A DNA stretch of 64,000 bases from JBIQKZ01 sp044464765 (GCA_044464765.1 JBIQKZ010000010.1:62001-126000), one strand, 5' to 3'. Positions 17,525 through 25,568 are shown, counted from the stretch's first letter. Made by a program: numbers and translations. The notes: a model not told the origin generated them from the letters alone.

Positions 17525-18285
17525 TGTGGAGAGATGTGAGCGTGACGGCAGGATTGGTGGACTTCCATTGCCATCTGGATCTTTATCCAGACCATGAAAC
17601 GGCTGTCCGTGAGGCCGACGAGGCTGGCGTTTTCACACTTGCGGTAACTACAACCCCAAGGGCATGGCCTCGCAATCATGAGTTGGCACAACGCACGAAA
17701 CATGTACGCGCGGCACTAGGGCTGCATCCTCAACTGGTGGCAGAGCGTGAGGCAGAAATCGCGCTGTGGGATGACTACCTATCCGAAACCCGCTATGTGG
17801 GCGAGGTTGGCCTGGATGCTGGGCCGCGTTATTACAAGTCAATGGAGGCCCAACAGCGCGTTTTTCAGCATGTCCTCCGACGCTGTGCGGGAGCAGGCGA
17901 CAAGATCATTACGGTTCACAGCGTGAGAGCTGTAAGAGCCGTTCTGGAGCATGTCGAAGCGTTCCTGCCTCGCAACAGGGGTAAAGTAGTCATGCACTGG
18001 TTCACCGGTACGAAAAGCGAAGCTAGGCGAGCCATGGAGTTAGGATGCTACTTTTCCATCAACGCAGCTATGCTGGCCAGTGAGCGGCATCTGACCATGG
18101 TTCAGGCGATTCCGTTGGATAGGCTACTGACAGAGACAGACGGGCCATTCACTCGAACAGAGGACAGGCCATCCAAGCCGTCCGATGTAGCGTCGGTCGT
18201 GGAGGAACTTGGCCGGCTACATCGGCTACCTGCAGCGCAGGTTGCTAAGATCGTTCGCGACAACCTGCGGAATCTTGTCAGCTGA
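17524..18285 (+). CDS. qatD: QatD: TatD-like metal-dependent hydrolase of the Qat system
   Basis: TatD-type amidohydrolase-fold proteins are metal-dependent nucleases. This 253-residue protein has the metal motif DFHCHLD (His 15, His 17), GEVGLD with a bridging Glu, ITVHS, VMHWFTG and the late acidic TETDGPF, in the family order. The ATG overlaps the qatC TGA; a TTG one codon upstream is also possible. It is the last gene of the defence block and converges on the recombinase gene only 10 bases away, with no visible terminator in between. Confidence 0.9.
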   Translation: MWRDVSVTAGLVDFHCHLDLYPDHETAVREADEAGVFTLAVTTTPRAWPRNHELAQRTKHVRAALGLHPQLVAEREAEIALWDDYLSETRYVGEVGLDAGPRYYKSMEAQQRVFQHVLRRCAGAGDKIITVHSVRAVRAVLEHVEAFLPRNRGKVVMHWFTGTKSEARRAMELGCYFSINAAMLASERHLTMVQAIPLDRLLTETDGPFTRTEDRPSKPSDVASVVEELGRLHRLPAAQVAKIVRDNLRNLVS

Positions 18286-18295
18286 AACGCTGTTC

Positions 18296-19159
18296 TCAAA
18301 ATCCCAGGTAAATCGACGTTACCGCCATGCGCTCGTGCCCAAGCTCACGGCTAATCTGCTGCCGGGCTTGCTGATCCAGCAGGCGTTGGGACGAATCCAA
18401 TTGCACCGTACTGAGGCCACCCGTCGCCGACGCCTGCCACCCCGTCAACACCTCATACCGCATCTGAGCATACCGATGCCGCAGGCCGTGCATATTGCTC
18501 AACCCTGCCGCCTTGCACTGCCCGTCGTAAACATGCCGCTGCTGGATGTAAGTCTTGTGCGACGGAATCAATGATCCTAAGCCTGCCAGGCGATGGGCCT
18601 TATCCAGTATCGCACGCTGTTCCGGCGTCGAGATTGGCACCGTCCGATCACGCCCGCCCTTTGCCCATGATCCCTTGATGGCGATATAGTCGCCATGGTC
18701 CGCATAGCGGGGCTGGAACTTGATGGACTCTTCCCGCCGCAAGCCGAAGGCAGCCTGCAAACGCAGACTCATGCGGACATGAGGATCAGTGATCCTGTCC
18801 AACCTATCACCCAGTTCCTTGGCCTTGTTTTCATTGGTCACATAACGCCGTTCAGGAATGCCCAGCTTGGTGTTGTCTGCCGGCAAGATGCCTGCCTTGC
18901 CAACCTTCTCGGCCCACCAGCGCAGATGCGCCATACGGTTCTTCAACGTACCGGCGGACAGGCCTTCGGCTTGCCAGCGTTGCAGCAGGGCTTCGACATG
19001 CTTGCCCTTGAGCGAGTTGGCGCGCATTTGGCGGAAGCCCGCCTCGCGCAGTTGGCGAGCGGCCAGGCTCAGCGAGCGCTGCCTGTCAGCCTGGGTGGCG
19101 TGGCTACCGTCACGGTTGCGCTGGCAAAGCTGCCGCAGGGTGTAGGTCAAGTCGTCCAT
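18296..19159 (-). CDS. Second tyrosine recombinase (phage-integrase type, island-associated)
   Basis: The chosen ATG follows TTGGAGG with good spacing and gives 287 residues; a start 48 bases further upstream lacks this site. The N-terminal helical DNA-binding region is followed by a catalytic domain with FGLRREES (Arg 141/142), MHGLRH (His 224, Arg 227), ELGHERM (His 275) and SIYLG (Tyr 284). It resembles integrase-domain proteins found in integrative elements of beta- and gammaproteobacteria. It faces away from the first integrase and lies next to an STY4528-like gene, suggesting the island's right part came from another mobile element. Confidence 0.85.
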   Translation of the reverse strand: MDDLTYTLRQLCQRNRDGSHATQADRQRSLSLAARQLREAGFRQMRANSLKGKHVEALLQRWQAEGLSAGTLKNRMAHLRWWAEKVGKAGILPADNTKLGIPERRYVTNENKAKELGDRLDRITDPHVRMSLRLQAAFGLRREESIKFQPRYADHGDYIAIKGSWAKGGRDRTVPISTPEQRAILDKAHRLAGLGSLIPSHKTYIQQRHVYDGQCKAAGLSNMHGLRHRYAQMRYEVLTGWQASATGGLSTVQLDSSQRLLDQQARQQISRELGHERMAVTSIYLGF

Positions 19160-19229
19160 CTTCCGGCCTCCAAGCAAAGCGCCGTACTGCGTTGTCCTGA
19201 AACTCAATGGTTAGTGTTGGTGCCAACTC

Positions 19230-19661
19230 GCCGAGGCGAGATCCCGTGAGGGCAAGGGCATGGTGTTCAGGAGACACCAGAGCCTCGAATGAGGCGTCCG
19301 TCTTGCTCCCTGCTGGAAGCCCGGACGGAGGTACTACAAGACGAAAGTGCTGTGAACGTGGACGAGTCCTCCTATGAAGTTGAAGTGAGTGGGATGAGAA
19401 ATGCAGCGGGAGCCCTGTGCGTTGCACACAGGGAATTGCCGCAAAGGACAGCGCGCCAGGCGGCGCGGTAGGGATGAGTTCAAACAGACGAAGAGGGCTC
19501 CGCCCTTGGGTAGGGCCGGTATGCGGTCGGAGCCTGGGCATACCTGGGGTGGTTCCGCCCTGACGGGCCAGCGCTTGCAGGAATCTGCGCTGTTGTGGGT
19601 GCCGATGTACAAAGCCCATCGGTCTTGGCAACTGTCCGGCCAGTGTAGGGAGGCCATCATC
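19230..19661 (+). ncRNA. HEARO / omega-RNA-like structured RNA without adjacent iscB
   Basis: This 600-base gap between two minus-strand genes is packed with plus-strand hairpins: GGTGT/ACACC (19262-19278), GCCTC-GAAT-GAGGC (19282-19295), GTCCG/CGGAC (19296-19326), CCCTGTG/CACAGGG (19413-19433), CGCGCC-AGGC-GGCGCG (19452-19467) and GGCTCCG/CGGAGCC (19496-19534). Linear motifs TTCAGGAGACACC, ACAAGACGAAAGTGC and GGTAGGGATG resemble, from memory, the omega RNA of IscB nucleases (HEARO). The scaffold would begin at GTGA (19246), the insertion-site type known for HEARO, making 19230-19245 the 16-base guide. No iscB reading frame follows. The 3' end is approximate. Confidence 0.72.
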
Positions 19662-19720
19662 ATGTCTGCCGCACGCAATAGGATTTGGCATTCGCCCGCA
19701 TTGTTGCTGGCGTGGGCGGG

Positions 19721-19747
19721 GTCGTCACTGCGGCGTGCAGTGACGAC
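19721..19747. repeat. Perfect 10-bp hairpin beyond the omega RNA
   Basis: GTCGTCACTG at 19721-19730 pairs perfectly with CAGTGACGAC at 19738-19747 around a 7-base loop. No T-run follows on either strand. It could be the right-end hairpin of an IS200/IS605-type element carrying the omega RNA, or a structure after the STY4528-like gene, whose stop lies about 20 bases away. Confidence 0.45.
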
Positions 19748-19767
19748 CCGTTTCGCGGCAGCATTTG

Positions 19768-20925
19768 CTACGCAGGATGCGGCTGCCATCCCCTGGCCTG
19801 CATTGCCTGTGCTGCGATGTCCCCAGCGTTCGTCGAGGCGTTCAGCATCTTGCGGATGTTGGCGATGTGCGCCAGGGCGGTTTCACGCGATGCCGGTTGC
19901 GCGGTGGGTTCTGGGTGGTGTTCGGTGCGTGGCACACCTGCAGGCCGATTTTCGGCAGGCCGCGGGGCGGCAGACGTCCCCTTGCGACCTGCCCACAGAC
20001 GGAATTTGCCAGAAAATACGCGCTTCACCAAGGCGAAGAAGTAGGCCACGACATTGCGCACGGTGCCGCTCTGGCTGCGCGCCTGCAGCTCGTTGAGTAC
20101 TTCCTGGCGATGCTGCGGCGGCAGCCGCCGCAAGGCGGCCTGCACGTCCTTTTGCTGATCTGCCTGGGCATTGCTCAGGCAAGGCGGCAAGCTCACCGAC
20201 TGAGATGCCGAATCGCCGTCGCCTTCGCGCGCGCGGTACGTACGTTCTTTTTTATACATATACGTCTTATACGTACTGTCCTGCTCAGCCGTCATGTGGC
20301 GAGCGTGTTCGGTCTGTTGCGGAACAAGCGTGCTGCCAGCGGAATCACGGGACGATGACAGTTGGCCTGCCGCCTGGTGCACTTGTGGCGGCGGCGTAGG
20401 GGGTAAATCATCGTCACTGTGGTGCTGATCGTGGGGCGCAATGGAAGTGGCTTCAGGTGCCTGCGCCAGCGTTGCCTGAATGTGAATGGCCACCCGATCC
20501 ACCTGGTTGTTTTCGTGGCCGATGGAAGATTGCAGAAGCGCGGGCAGGCTGGCATCGAGCGTGCAAGCCTGTTGGAAGTCAAGGGCGCTTTCGTGAACCT
20601 GATACAGCTCGCTGAGCACATGGCCGGTCAGAGGATCGCGCTGCTGGCCCACCAGACTGATCCACCCCGTCAGCCGAAGCACGACGAGAACGCGCCGGGC
20701 CGTCTCGTACCCGGCCCTCTGCCCCAGCGGGGTAGAGGTGAGATAGCGGCGCAACTGCCCCAGATTCGCCAGCGGACTGATGCCCTCGGCAGAGCGCAGC
20801 ATGCGCAGAACCTGCCAGCCATTGCGCTCCAGCGGCGTGAGGCGGGCATCGAGCATAAGCGAGGCCGGCGTAGTGAACAGGGCGTCTTGCCCCAGCGGAT
20901 TGTGGCGGTTGTGATGGTCTGCCAT
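19768..20925 (-). CDS. STY4528-like pathogenicity/genomic-island protein
   Basis: The 385-residue protein starts at MADHHNRHNPLGQDALF, with TTGGAGA correctly spaced upstream. The N-terminal part (residues about 10-130) looks like a winged-helix replication-initiator type domain (ARLTPLERNGWQVLRMLR, GYETARRVLVVLRLTGWISL). A low-complexity middle follows, then the basic motif YKTYMYKKERTYRAREG. This combination resembles the STY4528 family found in SPI-7/PAGI-type integrative elements, for which a replication or relocation role has been proposed. The partner genes of a complete conjugative element are absent, so it looks like a leftover. Confidence 0.65.
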   Translation of the reverse strand: MADHHNRHNPLGQDALFTTPASLMLDARLTPLERNGWQVLRMLRSAEGISPLANLGQLRRYLTSTPLGQRAGYETARRVLVVLRLTGWISLVGQQRDPLTGHVLSELYQVHESALDFQQACTLDASLPALLQSSIGHENNQVDRVAIHIQATLAQAPEATSIAPHDQHHSDDDLPPTPPPQVHQAAGQLSSSRDSAGSTLVPQQTEHARHMTAEQDSTYKTYMYKKERTYRAREGDGDSASQSVSLPPCLSNAQADQQKDVQAALRRLPPQHRQEVLNELQARSQSGTVRNVVAYFFALVKRVFSGKFRLWAGRKGTSAAPRPAENRPAGVPRTEHHPEPTAQPASRETALAHIANIRKMLNASTNAGDIAAQAMQARGWQPHPA

Positions 20926-21000
20926 GGGAGTTCTCCAAGGTCTGGGCCACAGCGGCCCGTTCCCCTGCATCTCATCGCGTACCGTTCAAGGCGTCAGCCA

Positions 21001-21014
21001 ACAATGCGGTCTGC
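21001..21014 (+). repeat. Candidate right attachment-site core
   Basis: ACAATGCGGTCTGC is the partner of the 2776-2789 copy, with one mismatch and the same orientation. It is located 68 bases before the right-end GGGGGTAC cluster. Evidence is limited to this match. Confidence 0.25.
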
Positions 21015-21080
21015 GCCATAGCCGATTTATCCGGCTGGGCGCGGCGCTGGCACCGGTAGCCGGACTGATCTATCATCCCG

Positions 21081-21112
21081 ATACCCCCATGGGGGTACAA
21101 CTGGGGGTACTT
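21081..21112 (+). repeat. Right-end GGGGGTA(C) repeat cluster
   Basis: TACCCCCATGGGGGTA (21082-21097) is a perfect 16-bp palindrome formed by two head-to-head copies of the motif. A third copy, TGGGGGTACTT, lies at 21102-21112; this 11-mer is identical to the copy at 2860-2870 beside the integrase. It marks the likely right end of the island. Confidence 0.55.
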
Positions 21113-21290
21113 CCAGCGATTCCCGCAAAGGCCGTGGCCCGATTTCCCCGCGAAACCTAGCATTCACGGCCCTTTGCCGACCGATCAACGTTTAAACGTG
21201 TGATCAACGTCTGACGAGTTTGTCGGAACGCAGAAGCGTTCGGTCGCGCTTCTGCTCTGCTGCCGGCAGGGGCCGCCAAATCCGAACAGG

Positions 21291-21318
21291 TTGATATCAC
21301 GCAAACATCATGTACGAT
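21291..21318 (+). promoter_or_regulatory. Candidate sigma-70 promoter for amtB
   Basis: TTGATA (21291-21296) and TACGAT (21313-21318) are separated by 16 bases and lie 80 bases before the amtB ATG. I did not find a clear sigma-54 -24/-12 element here, although nitrogen control would be expected for an ammonium transporter. Confidence 0.45.
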
Positions 21319-21398
21319 GCAGGAAGCCTGGCGGAACAAAAGCCCACTTCGCCACTGTAGTTCTCTGCAGTTCTAATTGTTACATCTAAGGACATCAC

Positions 21399-22637
21399 AT
21401 GATAGGAATCGATGCGGGAGACACAACCTTTGTGCTGATTTGCACGGCGCTTGTATGCATGATGACGCCCGCGCTTGCCTTGTTTTACGGCGGGCTGGTC
21501 AAAGAGCGCGACATGCTGTCCATCATGATCCAGAATTTTGTCTGTATGGGCGTGATTGGCATTATCTGGGTCTTCGGCGGCTTCAGTCTTGTCTTCGGCC
21601 CCGATATCGGCGGTATTATCGGCGATATCCGGCCCTACTTTGGCATGTATCACGTTGGCATTTCACCTAATCCGGCCTATTCAGCCAAGGTGCCGTTCAT
21701 ACTGATCTTCGCTTACCAGATGATGTTCGCGATTATTGCCCCCGCGCTCATGACCGGCGCTTTCGTGGGGCGTCTGCGGTTTGGCGCCTATCTGTTCTTC
21801 ATCACTTTCTGGACGATACTCATCTACCTGCCGGTTGCTCACTGGATCTGGGGTGGCGGCTTTCTAGCCAAGCTGGGGGTCGTGGATTTCGCCGGCGGTA
21901 TCGTGATTCATACGGCGGCTGGTTTTTCGGCGCTGGCGACGGTGAAATACCTCGGTGCGCGCAAGTTCGAGGCTGGTGAGAAAAGGTCCGAGCCGGCAGC
22001 CATGCCGCTTGTCGCTCTGGGAGCCGGCCTGTTGTGGTTTGGCTGGTTCGGGTTTAACGCAGGCGGCGCCTATGCGGCAGACGCTCTTGCCGCATATGCT
22101 TTCACCAACACCATGCTGGCCGGCTCCGTGGCGATGCTGGTCTGGATGATTCTGGAATGGCGCAAAAGCGGGCGGCCATCCTTTTCCGGCGTCCTGGTTG
22201 GCGCAGTGGCCGGGCTGGCGACGATCACGCCCGCAGCGGGCTATGTCGAACCCATGGCTGCCATCGTGATTGGCGTGGTGGGCGCCACCGCGTGCTTTTA
22301 CGCCAAGCACGTGCAAACCCTGCTGAAGGTTGACGATACTCTGGAGGTCTGGCGTGCCCACGGCGTGGGCGGCATGACCGGCGCACTGCTGATTGGGGTG
22401 CTGGCCAGCTCCCATATCAATGAGGTGTCGGCTGGTCTTCACCAACTGGGCGTGCAGGCGCTTGCCGTTGTAGTCGTTGCGGTGTATGCCTGGCTCGTGA
22501 CCACGGTGATTCTCATGGTGATTGACCGCACCGGCAAGCTGCGGGTGCCCGATGCGATCCAGGAAGAAGGTCTCGACACCGCGACAGGCGAGCACGCCTA
22601 CAATCTTTGGGGCATGAACAACAAGAGCAATTTTTAA
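21399..22637 (+). CDS. amtB: Ammonium transporter
   Basis: Amt/MEP proteins conduct ammonia or ammonium across the inner membrane. The 412-residue protein has about eleven hydrophobic segments and both pore histidines of the family: GGIVIHTAAG and AHGVGGMTGALL. The Amt-characteristic segments FYGGLV (N-terminal) and DFAGG are also present. It has no long signal-peptide-like N-terminus and no glnK-type PII gene upstream, whereas glnK-amtB pairs are common. It is the first clear backbone gene after the island. Confidence 0.93.
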   Translation: MIGIDAGDTTFVLICTALVCMMTPALALFYGGLVKERDMLSIMIQNFVCMGVIGIIWVFGGFSLVFGPDIGGIIGDIRPYFGMYHVGISPNPAYSAKVPFILIFAYQMMFAIIAPALMTGAFVGRLRFGAYLFFITFWTILIYLPVAHWIWGGGFLAKLGVVDFAGGIVIHTAAGFSALATVKYLGARKFEAGEKRSEPAAMPLVALGAGLLWFGWFGFNAGGAYAADALAAYAFTNTMLAGSVAMLVWMILEWRKSGRPSFSGVLVGAVAGLATITPAAGYVEPMAAIVIGVVGATACFYAKHVQTLLKVDDTLEVWRAHGVGGMTGALLIGVLASSHINEVSAGLHQLGVQALAVVVVAVYAWLVTTVILMVIDRTGKLRVPDAIQEEGLDTATGEHAYNLWGMNNKSNF

Positions 22638-22714
22638 GCGGTTCAGGCCGCTGCGCCGCGAGGCGGCCTCGGCCTTGCCGAATCCAAGTCATACACGGGA
22701 AAAAGTCACGCTTC

Positions 22715-23081
22715 ATGCAGAAACCGGATCCTTTGACCATTCGCCTCATGAGCCGCCGGCAGCTTGATCACGGTGTGGATTGGGCTGCCGCCGAGGGGTG
22801 GAATCCGGGCTTGCACGACGCCGACAGCTTTTATGCGTCCGATCCAGAAGGGTTCCTGGTTGGAAGCCTGGGCGACGAGCCCGTGGGTATGATTTCCGCC
22901 GTCAAATATGGCGCCGATTTTGGTTTCACCGGACCTGCCGGAAGTGAATGCCACGGCCGTAGCGCTGGCCCGCGCCCATGGCATGGAGCCGGTATTCGAG
23001 ACCGCACGGATGTACACGGGGCCGGCTCCCGCACTGGCGGTCGATCGCATGTTTGGAATCACCACCTTCGAGCTGGGTTAG
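22715..23081 (+). pseudogene. GNAT-type N-acetyltransferase remnant (internal deletion and frameshift)
   Basis: The 5' part encodes a GNAT N-terminus (TIRLMSRRQLDHGVDWAA, then DPEGFLVGSLGDEPVGMIS) up to about 22925. The remaining 150 bases make sense only in another frame, which ends with GMEPVFETARMYTG and VDRMFGITTFELG, typical of the C-terminus of the same family. The acceptor-binding middle, over 100 residues, is missing. The product cannot be functional as a full enzyme. An apparent longer ORF running through both pieces is a chimaera of the two frames. Confidence 0.75.
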
Positions 23082-23195
23082 CGCGCTGTCCGGCCCTCCC
23101 TTGTCGGTGTCTTTCCTGGCTCAATCGCTTGGTGCCCCTTGCGTCAAATGTCTGCACGACCGACAATGAAATAGAGCAATGGTCGGGAGGGCATC

Positions 23196-24131
23196 ATGCG
23201 GGTACTGGTCATCGGTGGAACGGGTTTTATCGGGCGGCACTTGCTGGAAAGGCTGGTTCGGGCCGGGCACACTGTGTACGTGCCCACCCGCCGTTATCAG
23301 AATGGCCGCGACCTGCTGGTTTTTCCGCCGCTTAATCTTATCCAGGCCGATGTCCACGACGACCAGGCTCTTGCCTCGTTGGTCGGTGAAGCTGATGCGG
23401 TCATTAATCTGGCGGGCATATTGCACAGCAAGGGGGGCGACCCGTACGGGCCCGACTTCCAGCGCGTCCATGTCGACCTGCCAAAACGTATCGCCCAAGC
23501 CTGCCGCAAGCTTGGCGTCAGGCGTTTTATCCATGTCAGCGCCCTGGGGGCCAGCAGCACGGGAGCCAGCGGCTACCAGCGCTCCAAGGCCGCCGGCGAG
23601 GCCGCCATCATCAACGAATTCCAGCATTACCCCGATGGGGCCTACACTATTTTCCGCCCGTCGGTGGTTTTTGGGCCTGACGACAATTTCATGAACTTGT
23701 TTGCGCGGCTGGCGCGTTGGCTGCCTATCATCCCGCTGGCCGGCGCGAAGTCGCGCCTGCAGCCCGTGTATGTGGGCGACGTGGCCAAGATCATTTCGGG
23801 CGCGTTGGGGAATTCGCAGACCTATGGCCGTACCTATGAAGTGGCGGGCTTCACCCCGTATACCCTGGGCCAGCTCGTCAGTCTGGCGGCCCGCTGGAGC
23901 GGGCACCCTCGGCGTGTTCTGCCCATGCCCATGTTCGTGGGGCGTATGCAGGCGTGGTTCTTTGAGTGCTTGCCCGGGCAGCCCATTATGTCGCGCGATA
24001 ACCTGGATTCGCTGAAAACCGATAATGTCAGCAGCAAACCGATGGCGCCCGAGCTGAATATCGTGCCCACGCCCCTGGAGTCAAAAGCCCCTTTCTATCT
24101 GGGCGCAAAAGGCGTGGGCCGGGATCGCTAG
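23196..24131 (+). CDS. NDUFA9-like NAD(P)-binding SDR protein
   Basis: Atypical short-chain dehydrogenase of 311 residues. The N-terminal Rossmann glycine motif GGTGFIGRHL begins at residue 7, INLAGIL follows near 75, and FRPSVVFGPDDNF is near 158. This pattern matches the 'complex I NDUFA9 subunit family' of bacteria, related to the accessory NDUFA9 subunit; the YxxxK pair is present as YQRSKAAGEA. No complex I genes are near, and the substrate is unknown. A GGGAGGG site precedes the ATG. It converges on pntB with no gap. Confidence 0.82.
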   Translation: MRVLVIGGTGFIGRHLLERLVRAGHTVYVPTRRYQNGRDLLVFPPLNLIQADVHDDQALASLVGEADAVINLAGILHSKGGDPYGPDFQRVHVDLPKRIAQACRKLGVRRFIHVSALGASSTGASGYQRSKAAGEAAIINEFQHYPDGAYTIFRPSVVFGPDDNFMNLFARLARWLPIIPLAGAKSRLQPVYVGDVAKIISGALGNSQTYGRTYEVAGFTPYTLGQLVSLAARWSGHPRRVLPMPMFVGRMQAWFFECLPGQPIMSRDNLDSLKTDNVSSKPMAPELNIVPTPLESKAPFYLGAKGVGRDR

Positions 24132-25568
24132 TTAATCGACTGCCTTCACCATGTCTTCGATGACTTTCTTGGCGTCGCCGAAGACCATCATGGTTTTATC
24201 CATATAGAACAGTTCGTTGTCCAGGCCGGCGTAGCCGGCGGCCATGGAACGCTTGTTGACGATGACGGTGCGGGCCTTATAGGCTTCAAGAATGGGCATG
24301 CCGGCAATGGGTGATTGCGGGTCCGTCTTGGCGGCGGGATTGACCACGTCGTTCGCGCCCAGCACCAGCACGACGTCGGTTTGCGAAAATTCGCTGTTGA
24401 TGTCGTCCATTTCGAATACCTGGTCGTAGGGCACTTCCGCCTCGGCCAGCAGCACGTTCATGTGGCCCGGCATGCGCCCCGCGACGGGGTGAATGGCATA
24501 TTTCACCGTAACACCGTTTTCGGTCAGTTTTTCGGCAAGTTCCTTAAGTGCGTGCTGCGCCCGTGCCACGGCAAGCCCGTAACCGGGCACGATGGTGACG
24601 GACTCGGCGTTGCTCATCAAGAAGGCCGCGTCGTCGGGGCTGCCCGACTTGACGTTGCGCTGTTCCTGGCTGCCCGCTTGCGCAGAACCGCCCTCTGCAC
24701 CAAACCCGCCCAGAATCACATTGAAGAACGACCGGTTCATCGCCTTGCACATGATGTAGGACAGAATGGCGCCGGATGAACCAACCAGCGATCCGGCAAT
24801 GATCAGCATGGGGTTGTTCAGCGAAAAGCCGATACCGGCCGCCGCCCAGCCCGAATAGCTGTTCAGCATGGACACGACAACCGGCATGTCGGCCCCGCCA
24901 ATGGGAATAATGATCAGCACGCCCAGGATGAATGCCAGGATGGTCATGATGATGAAGGGCAGCCATAGCTGGGTGGCCATGAACCACAGGCCGCAGGCCA
25001 CCATGATCAACGCGATGATCAGGTTCACCATGTGCTGGCCCTTGAAGACGACGGGTGCGCCCTGGAACAGCCGGAATTTGTACTTGCCCGACAATTTGCC
25101 AAAGGCAATGACGGAGCCCGAGAACGTGATGGCGCCGACAAACGTGCCAATGAACAGTTCCAGCCGGTTGCCAATGGGCAGGGCGGCGCCCGCATCGGCA
25201 ATGCCGAAGGCCTGAGGCTCGGCCACGATGGCAATGGCGATGGCCACGGCGGCCAAACCGATCATGCTGTGCATGAAGGCGACAAGCTCGGGCATTTTCG
25301 TCATTTCCACGCGCTGGGCCATGACTGTGCCGATGCCGCCGCCGATGACCAGGCCCAGCAGGATCCAGCCCAAACCGATGGCCACGGTGCCTTCGGTGGC
25401 CAGGCCGACGATCAGTGCGGCCGTGGTCAGTACGGCGATTGCCATGCCGACCATGCCGAAGACGTTGCCGCGTCGCGACGTGGTGGGATGCGACAGACCT
25501 TTAAGAGCCTGGATGAAGCAGACCGACGCAATCAGGTAGCAAAGAGTAACGATGTTGACTGAAATCAC
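24132..25568 (-). CDS. pntB: NAD(P) transhydrogenase beta subunit
   Basis: Proton-translocating transhydrogenase makes NADPH from NADH at the expense of the proton gradient. This 478-residue subunit contributes the C-terminal membrane helices of domain II and the NADP-binding domain III. Domain III is marked by PGYGLAVARAQH, the HPVAGRMPGHMNVLLAEA loop and the LGANDVVNPAA segment. It is the last gene of pntAa-pntAb-pntB; its ATG overlaps the pntAb stop. Confidence 0.96.
   Translation of the reverse strand: MISVNIVTLCYLIASVCFIQALKGLSHPTTSRRGNVFGMVGMAIAVLTTAALIVGLATEGTVAIGLGWILLGLVIGGGIGTVMAQRVEMTKMPELVAFMHSMIGLAAVAIAIAIVAEPQAFGIADAGAALPIGNRLELFIGTFVGAITFSGSVIAFGKLSGKYKFRLFQGAPVVFKGQHMVNLIIALIMVACGLWFMATQLWLPFIIMTILAFILGVLIIIPIGGADMPVVVSMLNSYSGWAAAGIGFSLNNPMLIIAGSLVGSSGAILSYIMCKAMNRSFFNVILGGFGAEGGSAQAGSQEQRNVKSGSPDDAAFLMSNAESVTIVPGYGLAVARAQHALKELAEKLTENGVTVKYAIHPVAGRMPGHMNVLLAEAEVPYDQVFEMDDINSEFSQTDVVLVLGANDVVNPAAKTDPQSPIAGMPILEAYKARTVIVNKRSMAAGYAGLDNELFYMDKTMMVFGDAKKVIEDMVKAVD

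Larger units (their letters stand above)
20926..21398. other. Right island junction and amtB upstream region (no gene)
   Basis: This 473-base stretch has no credible reading frame. It holds the candidate att copy (21001-21014), the GGGGGTAC cluster (21081-21112), two direct copies of GATCAACGT (21183-21191 and 21202-21210), a GAACGC-AGAA-GCGTTC hairpin (21226-21241) and the amtB promoter candidate. The change from island to backbone probably falls between about 21.0 and 21.2 kb. Confidence 0.5.

Noticed and set aside
19401..20096. 231-codon plus-strand ORF downstream of the omega-like RNA, considered as an iscB remnant
   Set aside because: The translation shows none of the RuvC, HNH or arginine-rich bridge features of IscB and is antisense to the STY4528-like gene.
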